Source of the DNA: DATLED01 sp046597375
GTDB taxonomy: Bacteria; Actinomycetota; Acidimicrobiia; Acidimicrobiales; CADCTF01
NCBI GenBank assembly: GCA_046597375.1
Contig: JBKJKM010000040.1
Span: 1-5,268 of the forward strand
Length of the DNA stretch: 5,268 bases
Direction: 5' to 3'
The notes under the pieces were generated by a model. The model searched no databases and was not told the DNA's origin. It was given only the letters and a program-made list of their open reading frames with translations. Both the position numbers and the translations under genes were made by a program. Below are positions 1-4,683 of the stretch, in pieces (position 1 is the stretch's first letter; the number at the start of each line of letters is the position of its first letter).

Positions 1-272
1 CGCCGACCTCGCCGCCGACGACCGCTCGGCCGCGACCCGTGCCCACCGCCCCGCCTCCGACCGTCGCGCCCCCCCCGGTCCCGACCACCGCAGCACCGCC
101 TCCGTCGCCGCCACCGACGGCACCGCCTGCACCCGCGCCGCCGCCGGACGAGACGGTCGACGAAGCCGCACTCGCAGCCACCGAGGCGCCGGACCCGGTC
201 GCCCCGTCGACGCCGTCGATGCGCCTCCAGCTCGTCCTCGACGGCCTGGCGGCACTGGATCAGGGCCGATGA
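1..272 (+). CDS. C-terminal part of a proline-rich protein of unknown function (5' end outside window)
   Basis: The frame is open from the left edge (first whole codon at position 3) to a TGA at 270-272, giving about 89 visible residues. Roughly the first 45 are low-complexity Pro/Ala/Thr, as in extended linkers or cell-surface stalks. An acidic Ala-rich stretch follows (DETVDEAALAATEAPD), and then a short tail, MRLQLVLDGLAALDQGR, that looks like an amphipathic helix. A GTG at 39 could serve as a start, but the frame stays open upstream with the same composition, so I read this as the tail of a longer gene. Its stop overlaps the start of the response regulator gene (ATGA), so the two are probably co-transcribed and translationally coupled. 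That makes a signalling partner, such as a sensor, possible, but no catalytic domain is visible. The family is not recognised. Confidence 0.6.
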   Translation, partial: PTSPPTTARPRPVPTAPPPTVAPPPVPTTAAPPPSPPPTAPPAPAPPPDETVDEAALAATEAPDPVAPSTPSMRLQLVLDGLAALDQGR

Positions 273-691
273 GCACGGGGCGCATGCCGTACGCTGCGCC
301 TGCTGTGGAAGCCCGACCGATACGCGTCCTCGTCGTCGACGACACCGACCATGTGCGGAGGATGCTGACCACCATGCTCAGCGTCGATGGCTTCGAGGTG
401 GTCGGTGGTTCCGCCGACGGGCTCTCGGCCATCCAGGCGGTGTCGGACGTGGCGCCCGACGTCGTGGTGATCGACTACAAGATGCCGGCGATGGACGGTC
501 TCGAGGCGGCCCGGCGCATTCGTCAGGAGCACCCCGACCAGCACGTGATCCTCTACACCGCCTTCGCCGACCCCGAGGTCGAGGCGGCCGCCGCAGAGAT
601 CGGCGTGGCCGTCTGTCTCGGCAAGGTGGAGGGCCTGGGCGCCCTCGAGCACGAGATCCGGCGCCTCGCCGCCCACGTCCGGAAGGACTAG
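269..691 (+). CDS. Stand-alone response regulator (receiver domain only)
   Basis: This is a 140-residue protein made of one CheY-like receiver domain at about residues 18-135. The usual functional residues are present: the acidic pair D24/D25 in the VLVVDD strand, phospho-acceptor D69 in VVVIDYKMPAMDG, T97 after LYTAF, and the conserved lysine K119 in CLGKVEG. No DNA-binding or enzymatic output domain follows, and the protein ends soon after the last receiver helix. It probably acts by protein-protein contact or as a phosphorelay intermediate in the cytoplasm, which is inference. The ATG at 269 overlaps the upstream stop by ATGA, pointing to translational coupling. A second ATG at 284 (M6) is an alternative start, since the first 17 residues lie outside the domain. 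No cognate kinase is visible, though the truncated upstream gene could supply one. The receiver assignment is firm; the pathway is unknown. Confidence 0.93.
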   Translation: MSTGRMPYAAPAVEARPIRVLVVDDTDHVRRMLTTMLSVDGFEVVGGSADGLSAIQAVSDVAPDVVVIDYKMPAMDGLEAARRIRQEHPDQHVILYTAFADPEVEAAAAEIGVAVCLGKVEGLGALEHEIRRLAAHVRKD

Positions 692-777
692 CGGGCAACC
701 ACCAGGAACTGGAACATCGCCGCGCTGAAGATCAGCAGCAGCAGAATCCCCATGACAATGGTGGTGGCCGGTCGCAC
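688..777 (-). CDS. Possible 29-residue single-pass membrane peptide
   Basis: A short frame opens at GTG (777) and closes at TAG (690-688), with an in-frame stop at 789-787 just upstream. The peptide reads MRPATTIVMGILLLLI and then FSAAMFQFLVVAR. It has a basic N-terminus, about 20 consecutive hydrophobic residues that could span a membrane, and a terminal arginine. About 25 of 29 codons end in G or C, matching the coding habit of the real genes here. The stop overlaps the convergent response regulator stop by a few bases, so the ORF nearly fills the gap. Against it: the ribosome-binding site is weak (GGTGGG touching the start), a hairpin separates it from the upstream SAM hydrolase gene, and an ORF this short can arise by chance. 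The internal ATG at 753 would give a 21-residue version. No family is recognised. Confidence 0.4.
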   Translation of the reverse strand: MRPATTIVMGILLLLIFSAAMFQFLVVAR

Positions 778-803
778 CCCACCACGCTAGGACAGCCCAT
801 CCA

Positions 804-830
804 CCTGACCTGAATCGCCGTCGGGTCAGG
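804..830. terminator. Hairpin between convergent genes, possible bidirectional terminator
   Basis: CCTGACCTGA (804-813) pairs with TCGGGTCAGG (821-830) around a 7-base loop. Nine of ten positions are Watson-Crick; the remaining T811/G823 position is a G-U wobble in plus-strand RNA and a mismatch in minus-strand RNA. It lies 22 bases beyond the SAM hydrolase stop on the minus strand and 112 bases beyond the response regulator stop on the plus strand. No T-run follows on either side, as with many hairpin terminators in high-GC actinobacteria. The position fits a terminator between converging units, but function is inferred. Confidence 0.45.
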
Positions 831-852
831 GCCGGCGTTGCGGACCATCAAA

Positions 853-1665
853 TCAACGCAACACCTCGAGGGTGACGGCGTCGCCGGCCGCCAAACGGAG
901 CTCGCCGGCGGCGGAGGAACGGTCGAAGGCCAGCGAGACGAGGCCGTAGCTGTCGACGAGAGCGCCGAGTTGGCCGGACTTGAGGTCGCCGTAGGTGGAC
1001 ACGACCCCGGCGGTGCGGACGCCGGACTCGCCGAAGCGCACCCGCATCCGGTCGCCCAGAAAGGCGATGTCGTCGGGATCGACGTTGAGCTGCACGTTGC
1101 CGAACCGGTCGACCCAGAGGACCTCGGCTTTGACGCCGTCGGCCGTGGTCTCGCTCAGAGGCAGAATGCCGGGCCGAAGCGTGATGGGATCGACCTCCGG
1201 ACCGAGGTCGGTCAGGTCGACCCCGTTGCAGAGGTGGGCCGCCGCCGGGGCGAACACATCCCGGCCGGCGAACGTCGGCCCCGGTGCCGGCAGCCGGTAG
1301 TCGGGATTCTTGAGTTCCACGGCCCGCTCGGCGCCGCCCGTCATCGCCACCGCCGCCGCCATGAGACCGTTGTCGGGTCCGACGAACACCCCGGCGCCGC
1401 CCGCCACCTCGACGGCCACGCCTCGTCGGTCGGTGCCGACCCCCGGATCGACCACGGCCAGGATCACCCCGGGCGCGAGGTACTGGGCACTGCGCACGAG
1501 GGCGAGCCCCCCCGTGCGCAGGTCGTGGGGAGGTACCTCGTGGGTGATGTCGATGACGACGGCGGCCGGGGCGATACTCCGGATCACCGACTTCACCACC
1601 CCGACGAACTCGTCCTGGTGGCCGTAGTCGGAGAGGAAGCTGACCGTGTCGTACGTCCGACCCAA
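853..1665 (-). CDS. SAM hydroxide adenosyltransferase (SAM hydrolase, DUF62 family)
   Basis: This 270-residue protein belongs to the family that splits S-adenosylmethionine with water into adenosine and methionine; fluorinase and chlorinase are relatives. Family signatures occur in order: FLSDYGHQDEFVGVVK (10-25, with D13 expected at the ribose), DITHEVPPHD (39-48), VDPGVGTDRRG (72-82), GPDNGL (96-101), TFAGRDVFAPAAAHL (131-145) and DRFGNVQLN (186-194). D73, R80 and H144 match the Asp-Arg-His set linked to water activation in the hydrolases, which favours hydrolase over halogenase. Length is normal and no signal peptide is seen, so it should be cytoplasmic. The only start before the first motif is TTG at 1665, directly after the HTH gene's TAG and in the same frame; no good ribosome-binding site precedes it, so translation probably depends on the upstream gene. 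The C-terminal stretch DSYGLVSLAFDRSSAA departs from the usual glutamate- and asparagine-containing version that I recall for the family. Cellular role is uncertain; SAM turnover is likely. Confidence 0.9.
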   Translation of the reverse strand: MGRTYDTVSFLSDYGHQDEFVGVVKSVIRSIAPAAVVIDITHEVPPHDLRTGGLALVRSAQYLAPGVILAVVDPGVGTDRRGVAVEVAGGAGVFVGPDNGLMAAAVAMTGGAERAVELKNPDYRLPAPGPTFAGRDVFAPAAAHLCNGVDLTDLGPEVDPITLRPGILPLSETTADGVKAEVLWVDRFGNVQLNVDPDDIAFLGDRMRVRFGESGVRTAGVVSTYGDLKSGQLGALVDSYGLVSLAFDRSSAAGELRLAAGDAVTLEVLR

Positions 1666-1860
1666 CTAGGCCGTCTCGGTGTAGCTCTGGGCCAGGTAGC
1701 CGTCCACATCGGCCTCGGTGAGTCGATAGGACTTTCCGACCCGAACGGCTGGCAGCGAACCGGCGTTGATCAGCCGGTATACCGTCATGTTCGAGACCCG
1801 CAACATGTCTGCGACCTCGGCCACCGTGAGGTAGGCCGGGCGCGACGATCGATCTGCCAT
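1666..1860 (-). CDS. Small excisionase-type helix-turn-helix DNA-binding protein
   Basis: This 64-residue protein is essentially one MerR/excisionase-like winged HTH domain (HTH_17 type). YLTVAEVADMLRVSNMTVYRLI (10-31) forms the helix-turn-helix, INAGSLPAVRVGKSYRLTEADV (31-52) supplies the typical G-x-L-P-A-x-R-V-G wing, and a short helix and acidic tail close it. Despite the family name, nothing nearby suggests an integrase or prophage. A small HTH gene directly after proC is a recurring actinobacterial arrangement (compare Rv0500-Rv0500A), so it is probably a chromosomal regulator or nucleoid-associated protein. The ATG at 1860 has a good extended ribosome-binding site. It starts 75 bases after the proC stop, and its TAG abuts the SAM hydrolase TTG in the same frame. 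Its DNA targets are unknown; autoregulation or control of SAM hydrolase is a guess. Confidence 0.87.
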   Translation of the reverse strand: MADRSSRPAYLTVAEVADMLRVSNMTVYRLINAGSLPAVRVGKSYRLTEADVDGYLAQSYTETA

Positions 1861-1866
1861 CGTGGC

Positions 1867-1876
1867 ATCACCCCTT
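1867..1876 (-). promoter_or_regulatory. Ribosome-binding site of the HTH gene
   Basis: On the minus strand AAGGGGTGAT matches 8 of 10 bases of the extended Shine-Dalgarno AGGAGGTGAT and ends 6 bases before the ATG at 1860. It fixes this start and is clearly better than the sites in front of the M23, proC and SAM hydrolase starts, where little or no match is seen. Confidence 0.6.
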
Positions 1877-1889
1877 CTCCGCAGAGGTG

Positions 1890-1918
1890 AGGGTACGCCA
1901 ATGTGAGCGAAGTGGAAA
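1890..1918 (-). promoter_or_regulatory. Possible promoter for the HTH-SAM hydrolase unit
   Basis: On the minus strand TTTCCA (1918-1913, 4 of 6 to TTGACA) and TACCCT (1895-1890, 3 of 6 to TATAAT) are separated by 17 bases. The predicted RNA would start near 1883, about 20 bases before the HTH ATG and just ahead of its ribosome-binding site. The match is modest and could be chance in GC-rich DNA, but the spacing and the position right after the proC hairpin are right. Confidence 0.3.
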
Positions 1919-1921
1919 GTG

Positions 1922-1942
1922 GGGCTGAAGGGGTTTCAGCCC
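1922..1942 (-). terminator. Hairpin overlapping the proC stop codon
   Basis: GGGCTGAA (1922-1929) and TTCAGCCC (1935-1942) form a perfect 8-bp stem with a 5-base loop. On the minus strand the stem covers the last proC codons and the stop, and the following bases (CACTTTCC) hold no strong T-run. It may end or attenuate proC transcription before the HTH gene, or simply protect the mRNA end. Confidence 0.4.
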
Positions 1943-2727
1943 GAACCCAGTTCCCGAGAGCGTTCCGCGGCCTTCACGACCGCCTCGAGGAAGGCCGAGC
2001 GCACGCCGGCCGACTCCAGGGCCCGCAAGCCCGCCGCCGTGGTACCGCCGGGCGACGTGACCTGCGCCCGCAGGCTTTCGGGCGTCTGGCCGGTCTCGGC
2101 CAGCAACCGGGAGGCGCCCAACAGGGTGTGGGTCGCCAACTCCACGGCGACGTCGCGAGGAAGGCCGGCCAGCACCCCGCCCTCGATCATCGCCTCGGCC
2201 ACCAGGAACACGTACGCCGGGCCGGAACCCGACAGCCCGGTCACAGCGTCGAGGAGGTGCTCGGGCACCCGGACGACCGTCCCGACGGCCCGCAGCACCT
2301 CCTCCGCCCAGTCGAGGTCGTCGGGCGTAGCCGTCCGGCCACCGGCGATGGCGGCGGCGCCAGCCCCGACGAGCGCAGGCGTGTTCGGCATGGCCCGGAC
2401 GACGGGGATTCCGGCGCCGAGCGCCTCCTCCAGGGCAGCCAGTGGGATGCCGGCGGCGATCGACAAGACCCGCTGGGCGCCGGCCACAGCCACGGCCCGG
2501 CAGGCGGCGGCCACGTCGCCGGGCTTGACGGCCACGATCACGCCATCGGCGGCGACGGGGGCATCGACGAGCACGAGACCGGGCCATGACGCCGCCAGCT
2601 CGTCTCGTCGGGCCGACACCGCCTCGGCCACGGCCAACTCCTCGATCGAGCCCCAGGCCGCTCCGACCAGTCCGGCCAGGAGGGCCTCGCCCATGCGTCC
2701 ACCGCCGACGATCAGGAGCCGGATCAT
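1936..2727 (-). CDS. proC: Pyrroline-5-carboxylate reductase
   Basis: The protein catalyses the last step of proline synthesis in the cytoplasm, reducing 1-pyrroline-5-carboxylate to proline with NAD(P)H. Its 263 residues match the usual family length of about 270. The N-terminal Rossmann fold begins MIRLLIVGGGRMGEALLAGL, with the dinucleotide loop GGGRMG at 8-13, and continues to AVKP (66-69). RAMPNTPALVG (111-121) is a hallmark of the family. The C-terminal helical dimer domain carries GLSGSGPAY (164-172) and the signature QVTSPGGTTAAGL (222-234), which lines the substrate site. All key motifs are intact. The ATG at 2727 has only a weak ribosome-binding site and begins 48 bases after the M23 peptidase stop, so the two may share a transcript. 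A hairpin covers the stop codon, and the HTH gene follows as in other actinobacteria. Confidence 0.96.
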   Translation of the reverse strand: MIRLLIVGGGRMGEALLAGLVGAAWGSIEELAVAEAVSARRDELAASWPGLVLVDAPVAADGVIVAVKPGDVAAACRAVAVAGAQRVLSIAAGIPLAALEEALGAGIPVVRAMPNTPALVGAGAAAIAGGRTATPDDLDWAEEVLRAVGTVVRVPEHLLDAVTGLSGSGPAYVFLVAEAMIEGGVLAGLPRDVAVELATHTLLGASRLLAETGQTPESLRAQVTSPGGTTAAGLRALESAGVRSAFLEAVVKAAERSRELGSG

Positions 2728-2775
2728 GGCCGCAACCTACGCGTTGGTGTCGCCCTGGCGGGTGGCCTTTTGGGC

Positions 2776-3933
2776 CTACAGGTAGCGCATGGGGTTCTGC
2801 GGAGACCCGTTGACGCGGGTCTCGAAGTGCAGGTGGTTCCCGGTGGAGTGGCCCGTGGAGCCGACGGCGCCGATGAGCTCACCCGTCTCGACCTCGGCCC
2901 CGTCGCTCGTCGAGCGCCGACTCATGTGGGCGTACAGGGTCGTGAGGCCGCCGCCGTGCTCGATGATCACGACGTTGCCGTAGCCGCCCTGCACCCCGGA
3001 GAACACGACCGTGCCCGCTTTGGCCGCCCGAATGGGCGTGCCATTGGGCGCCCCGATGTCGATGCCGGCGTGGAGCCGACCCCAACGAGTGCCGAACCCC
3101 GAGGTGACGCTGCCACTCGTCGGCCAACGCATGCCCGAGCCGGAGATGCGGCCGCCGCTGTCGGAGAGCGAATCGGTGTTGCGTGAGGCCCGACGGGCGG
3201 CGGCCGCACGGGCGGCTTCGCTGTTGAGCAGGCCCTGGATGGCGGCGTCTTCCTTGCTGAACGCCTCGATTTCCCCGCCGACGGCCCTGATCCGGCTGTC
3301 GAGGGCGGATTCGAGCCGGGCCTTCTCGGCCAGGTTCGACTTGTAGGCCGAGAGTTGCTTGGCCGCCGACGCCTTGCGCTGAGCCGCCACTGCGCGGGCG
3401 GCCGCCGCCTTCTCCTGCGCGATCCCGAGGTCTTCTCGAACGGCGCGGAGCTCATCGAGGACGTCGCGGTCGCTGTTGGCCACCTGGCGCAGCATCGACG
3501 CCCGTCGGCTGGCGTCTTCGAGGTTCTTGGCATCGCTGAGGCCGGCGAGGGCCGCCTGCTGGGGACGGACGTACGCCGCCACCGCCCGGTCGACGACGGC
3601 GCCCTGGAGCTCGGTTGCCGCCGTCTCGGTGGCGGCAATCCTGGTCTCGGCCTGCTTGACCGCGGACTCGGCCACACCGACCGCCTGCTGGGCCGAAGCG
3701 ACCTTGGCATTCTGCGAGCGCACCTGCGTGGCGAGGGCTGCAACGGCCTTCTCGAGCTGGTCGTCGCTGGCCTTCAGTCCGTTGAGTTGGGCGGCCGCCC
3801 TGGCTTTGGCGGCGCGAACCTCGGCTTGGCGCTTGCGCGCCGCCGACGTGGAGGCGGCGCCGGCCGGCGAGGCCAGGCAGACCACCAGCGCGAGGACCAG
3901 GGGGACGGACGCGAGTCGTCGAAGGGGAGTCAT
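2776..3933 (-). CDS. Secreted coiled-coil M23 peptidase (EnvC/LytM type)
   Basis: This 385-residue exported protein probably cuts peptidoglycan cross-bridges or activates an amidase at the cell wall. A signal peptide spans 1-26: basic MTPLRR, a hydrophobic core, and likely cleavage after SPAGA. Residues about 30-250 are Ala/Lys/Glu/Gln-rich with long heptad-like helices, a coiled coil as in EnvC and other division-linked LytM proteins. A Ser/Gly linker (about 252-267) leads to the M23 domain (about 270-385). Zinc ligands are H288 and D292 (HAGID) and H369 of the HLH motif; H336 (LYAHM) and H367 fit the catalytic histidines. Since all are present, the domain could be an active enzyme rather than a degenerate activator. 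The ATG at 3933 has no Shine-Dalgarno; a pyrimidine tract precedes it. Upstream lie a 14-base palindrome and a possible promoter, and proC follows downstream. Confidence 0.94.
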   Translation of the reverse strand: MTPLRRLASVPLVLALVVCLASPAGAASTSAARKRQAEVRAAKARAAAQLNGLKASDDQLEKAVAALATQVRSQNAKVASAQQAVGVAESAVKQAETRIAATETAATELQGAVVDRAVAAYVRPQQAALAGLSDAKNLEDASRRASMLRQVANSDRDVLDELRAVREDLGIAQEKAAAARAVAAQRKASAAKQLSAYKSNLAEKARLESALDSRIRAVGGEIEAFSKEDAAIQGLLNSEAARAAAARRASRNTDSLSDSGGRISGSGMRWPTSGSVTSGFGTRWGRLHAGIDIGAPNGTPIRAAKAGTVVFSGVQGGYGNVVIIEHGGGLTTLYAHMSRRSTSDGAEVETGELIGAVGSTGHSTGNHLHFETRVNGSPQNPMRYL

Positions 3934-3952
3934 GGGGGGAGGGTGCGGCGTA

Positions 3953-3966
3953 CGGGATCGATCCCG
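3953..3966. promoter_or_regulatory. Perfect 14-base palindrome upstream of the M23 gene, possible operator
   Basis: CGGGATCGATCCCG is fully self-complementary and centred about 26 bases before the M23 ATG, downstream of the predicted -10. Such a site could bind a dimeric regulator or shape the 5' leader. The core GATCGATC occurs once more at 1847-1854, in the first codons of the HTH gene. No regulator is identified. Confidence 0.35.
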
Positions 3967-3989
3967 CTCGGCCCATTGGACCGTCGTTC

Positions 3990-4019
3990 AGGGTACTGGC
4001 TTCGACAAAGGCACGGCAA
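3990..4019 (-). promoter_or_regulatory. Possible promoter of the M23 peptidase gene
   Basis: On the minus strand TTGCCG (4019-4014) and TACCCT (3995-3990) are 18 bases apart. The -35 match is 4 of 6 and the -10 match 3 of 6, with the same TACCCT hexamer proposed before the HTH gene. The RNA would begin near 3983 and carry a leader of about 50 bases that includes the palindrome at 3953-3966. Weak evidence by itself; its place directly after a hairpin supports it. Confidence 0.3.
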
Positions 4020-4020
4020 T

Positions 4021-4038
4021 CTCCTGCCTTCGCAGGAG
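4021..4038 (-). terminator. Compact perfect hairpin, likely terminator of the mshA-ybjN unit
   Basis: CTCCTGC (4021-4027) and GCAGGAG (4032-4038) make a perfect 7-bp stem closed by a 4-base loop. On the minus strand it follows a CCCC run and is followed by ATTGCC, so the T-run is minimal. It lies 159 bases beyond the YbjN stop and one base before the proposed M23 -35 element, which suits a boundary between transcription units. Confidence 0.45.
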
Positions 4039-4042
4039 GGGG

Positions 4043-4135
4043 CCAACGAGCGCGACGGAGCCCGAGGAACCTCTCGTCGTCATTCGCACTTCCCCGAACG
4101 AATGACGACGTTCCGCCCCTCGGGCTCGTCGTTGG
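4043..4135. repeat. 93-base nested inverted repeat, possible structured RNA
   Basis: Three perfect complementary blocks are nested around one centre: 4043-4049 with 4129-4135 (7 bp), 4058-4067 with 4118-4127 (10 bp, GAGCCCGAGG) and 4075-4086 with 4099-4110 (12 bp, CGTCGTCATTCG). The 10-bp and 12-bp stems are separated by a symmetric 7x7 internal loop; the outer junction is asymmetric (8 bases against 1). The 12-base terminal loop could close further through UUC/GAA. The element fills the middle of the 264-base gap between the YbjN stop and the M23 start, where no gene is supported. It could be a terminator-type structure, a cis-acting leader, a small RNA or a palindromic repeat. It matches no riboswitch that I recognise. 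Confidence 0.6.
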
Positions 4136-4197
4136 AAGTCACCGTACCGGCGGCGTCAGAACGCGACAAGTGCCCAGTTCAGAGGGAGGATTTGGCG

Positions 4198-4683
4198 TCA
4201 GCCGCGGAACTTGGACTGGTAGCCGATACGCATCGCCGGCCGGAAGTACTGCTCGGTGTAGGCGTAGGCCGAGCCCACGATGCGGTCGAGCTCGTCCTCG
4301 TCGACGGCCGACCAGGGCAGCTGGCCCATCAGGTAGACGGCCTCTTCATCGCCGATCGAGAAACGCAGTCCGAAGAGCTTGTTGTTGAGCCGGAGGAGGT
4401 ACTCGAAGAGCTGCTCCCGGTTCTCCTCGGGAGCGGGCATGAACTGGGTCTCGAAGTGCAGGGTTCGCTCGCGGAGGTGGAACCAGATCGTGGTGACCTG
4501 CTTCTCCTCGCCCGACAACCGGATGAACCAGCGGCGGTCGCCGCCTCCAGAGCCGAACGGACTTTGGGGGAGCTGATCGACGGCCAGGACCAAGTCCTGG
4601 GTGTCGTGGGCCGACTCGGCCCAGGAGCGGATCAGCGTGCCGAGATCGTCCAGTTGCTCCTTGGACGCCGGCGTTACGGGCAT
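4198..4683 (-). CDS. YbjN-domain protein (Rv0487-like)
   Basis: This is a 161-residue cytoplasmic protein with no signal peptide or membrane segment. The YbjN-like fold covers about residues 8-155. Recognisable segments are the Trp-rich strands RRWFIRL (50-56) and TTIWFHLRERTLHFETQFMP (64-83), the helix YLLRLNNKLFG (95-105) and AVYLMGQLP (115-123). A single YbjN gene next to mshA is a known actinobacterial arrangement (compare Rv0486-Rv0487). YbjN relatives have been linked to stress responses and to chaperone-like type III secretion folds, but the biochemical role is unknown. I chose the ATG at 4683, which overlaps the mshA stop by 10 bases (ATGCCCGTAA) and so implies translational coupling. 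A GTG at 4749 would add 22 Arg/Pro-rich residues inside mshA and looks unlikely. No strong ribosome-binding site is seen; GGTGGA lies very close to the ATG. Confidence 0.85.
   Translation of the reverse strand: MPVTPASKEQLDDLGTLIRSWAESAHDTQDLVLAVDQLPQSPFGSGGGDRRWFIRLSGEEKQVTTIWFHLRERTLHFETQFMPAPEENREQLFEYLLRLNNKLFGLRFSIGDEEAVYLMGQLPWSAVDEDELDRIVGSAYAYTEQYFRPAMRIGYQSKFRG

Noticed and set aside
1666..1860. Excisionase annotation read as evidence of a prophage or integrative element
   Set aside because: No integrase, attachment-site repeat, tRNA or composition break is nearby, and a small HTH gene after proC is a normal chromosomal arrangement in actinobacteria.
838..1890. 350-codon open frame on the plus strand
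   Set aside because: It lies antisense to the SAM hydrolase and HTH genes, both of which have clear family motifs. Its product is Gly/Arg/His/Asp-rich without recognisable domains, as expected from the shadow frame of a GC-rich gene.
1868..2587. 239-codon Arg/Gly-rich open frame on the minus strand overlapping proC
   Set aside because: It is an alternative frame of proC with very high arginine content and no motifs; proC itself has all its signatures.
2764..2776. GGCC-TTTTG-GGCC mini-hairpin just after the M23 stop
   Set aside because: Only a 4-bp stem can be formed without bulges, too little to call a terminator in GC-rich DNA.
3934..4197. c-di-AMP (ydaO-type) or other known riboswitch upstream of the M23 gene
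   Set aside because: Cell-wall hydrolase genes in actinobacteria often carry this riboswitch, so I looked for its conserved blocks on the minus strand and did not find them. A covariance-model scan would settle it.
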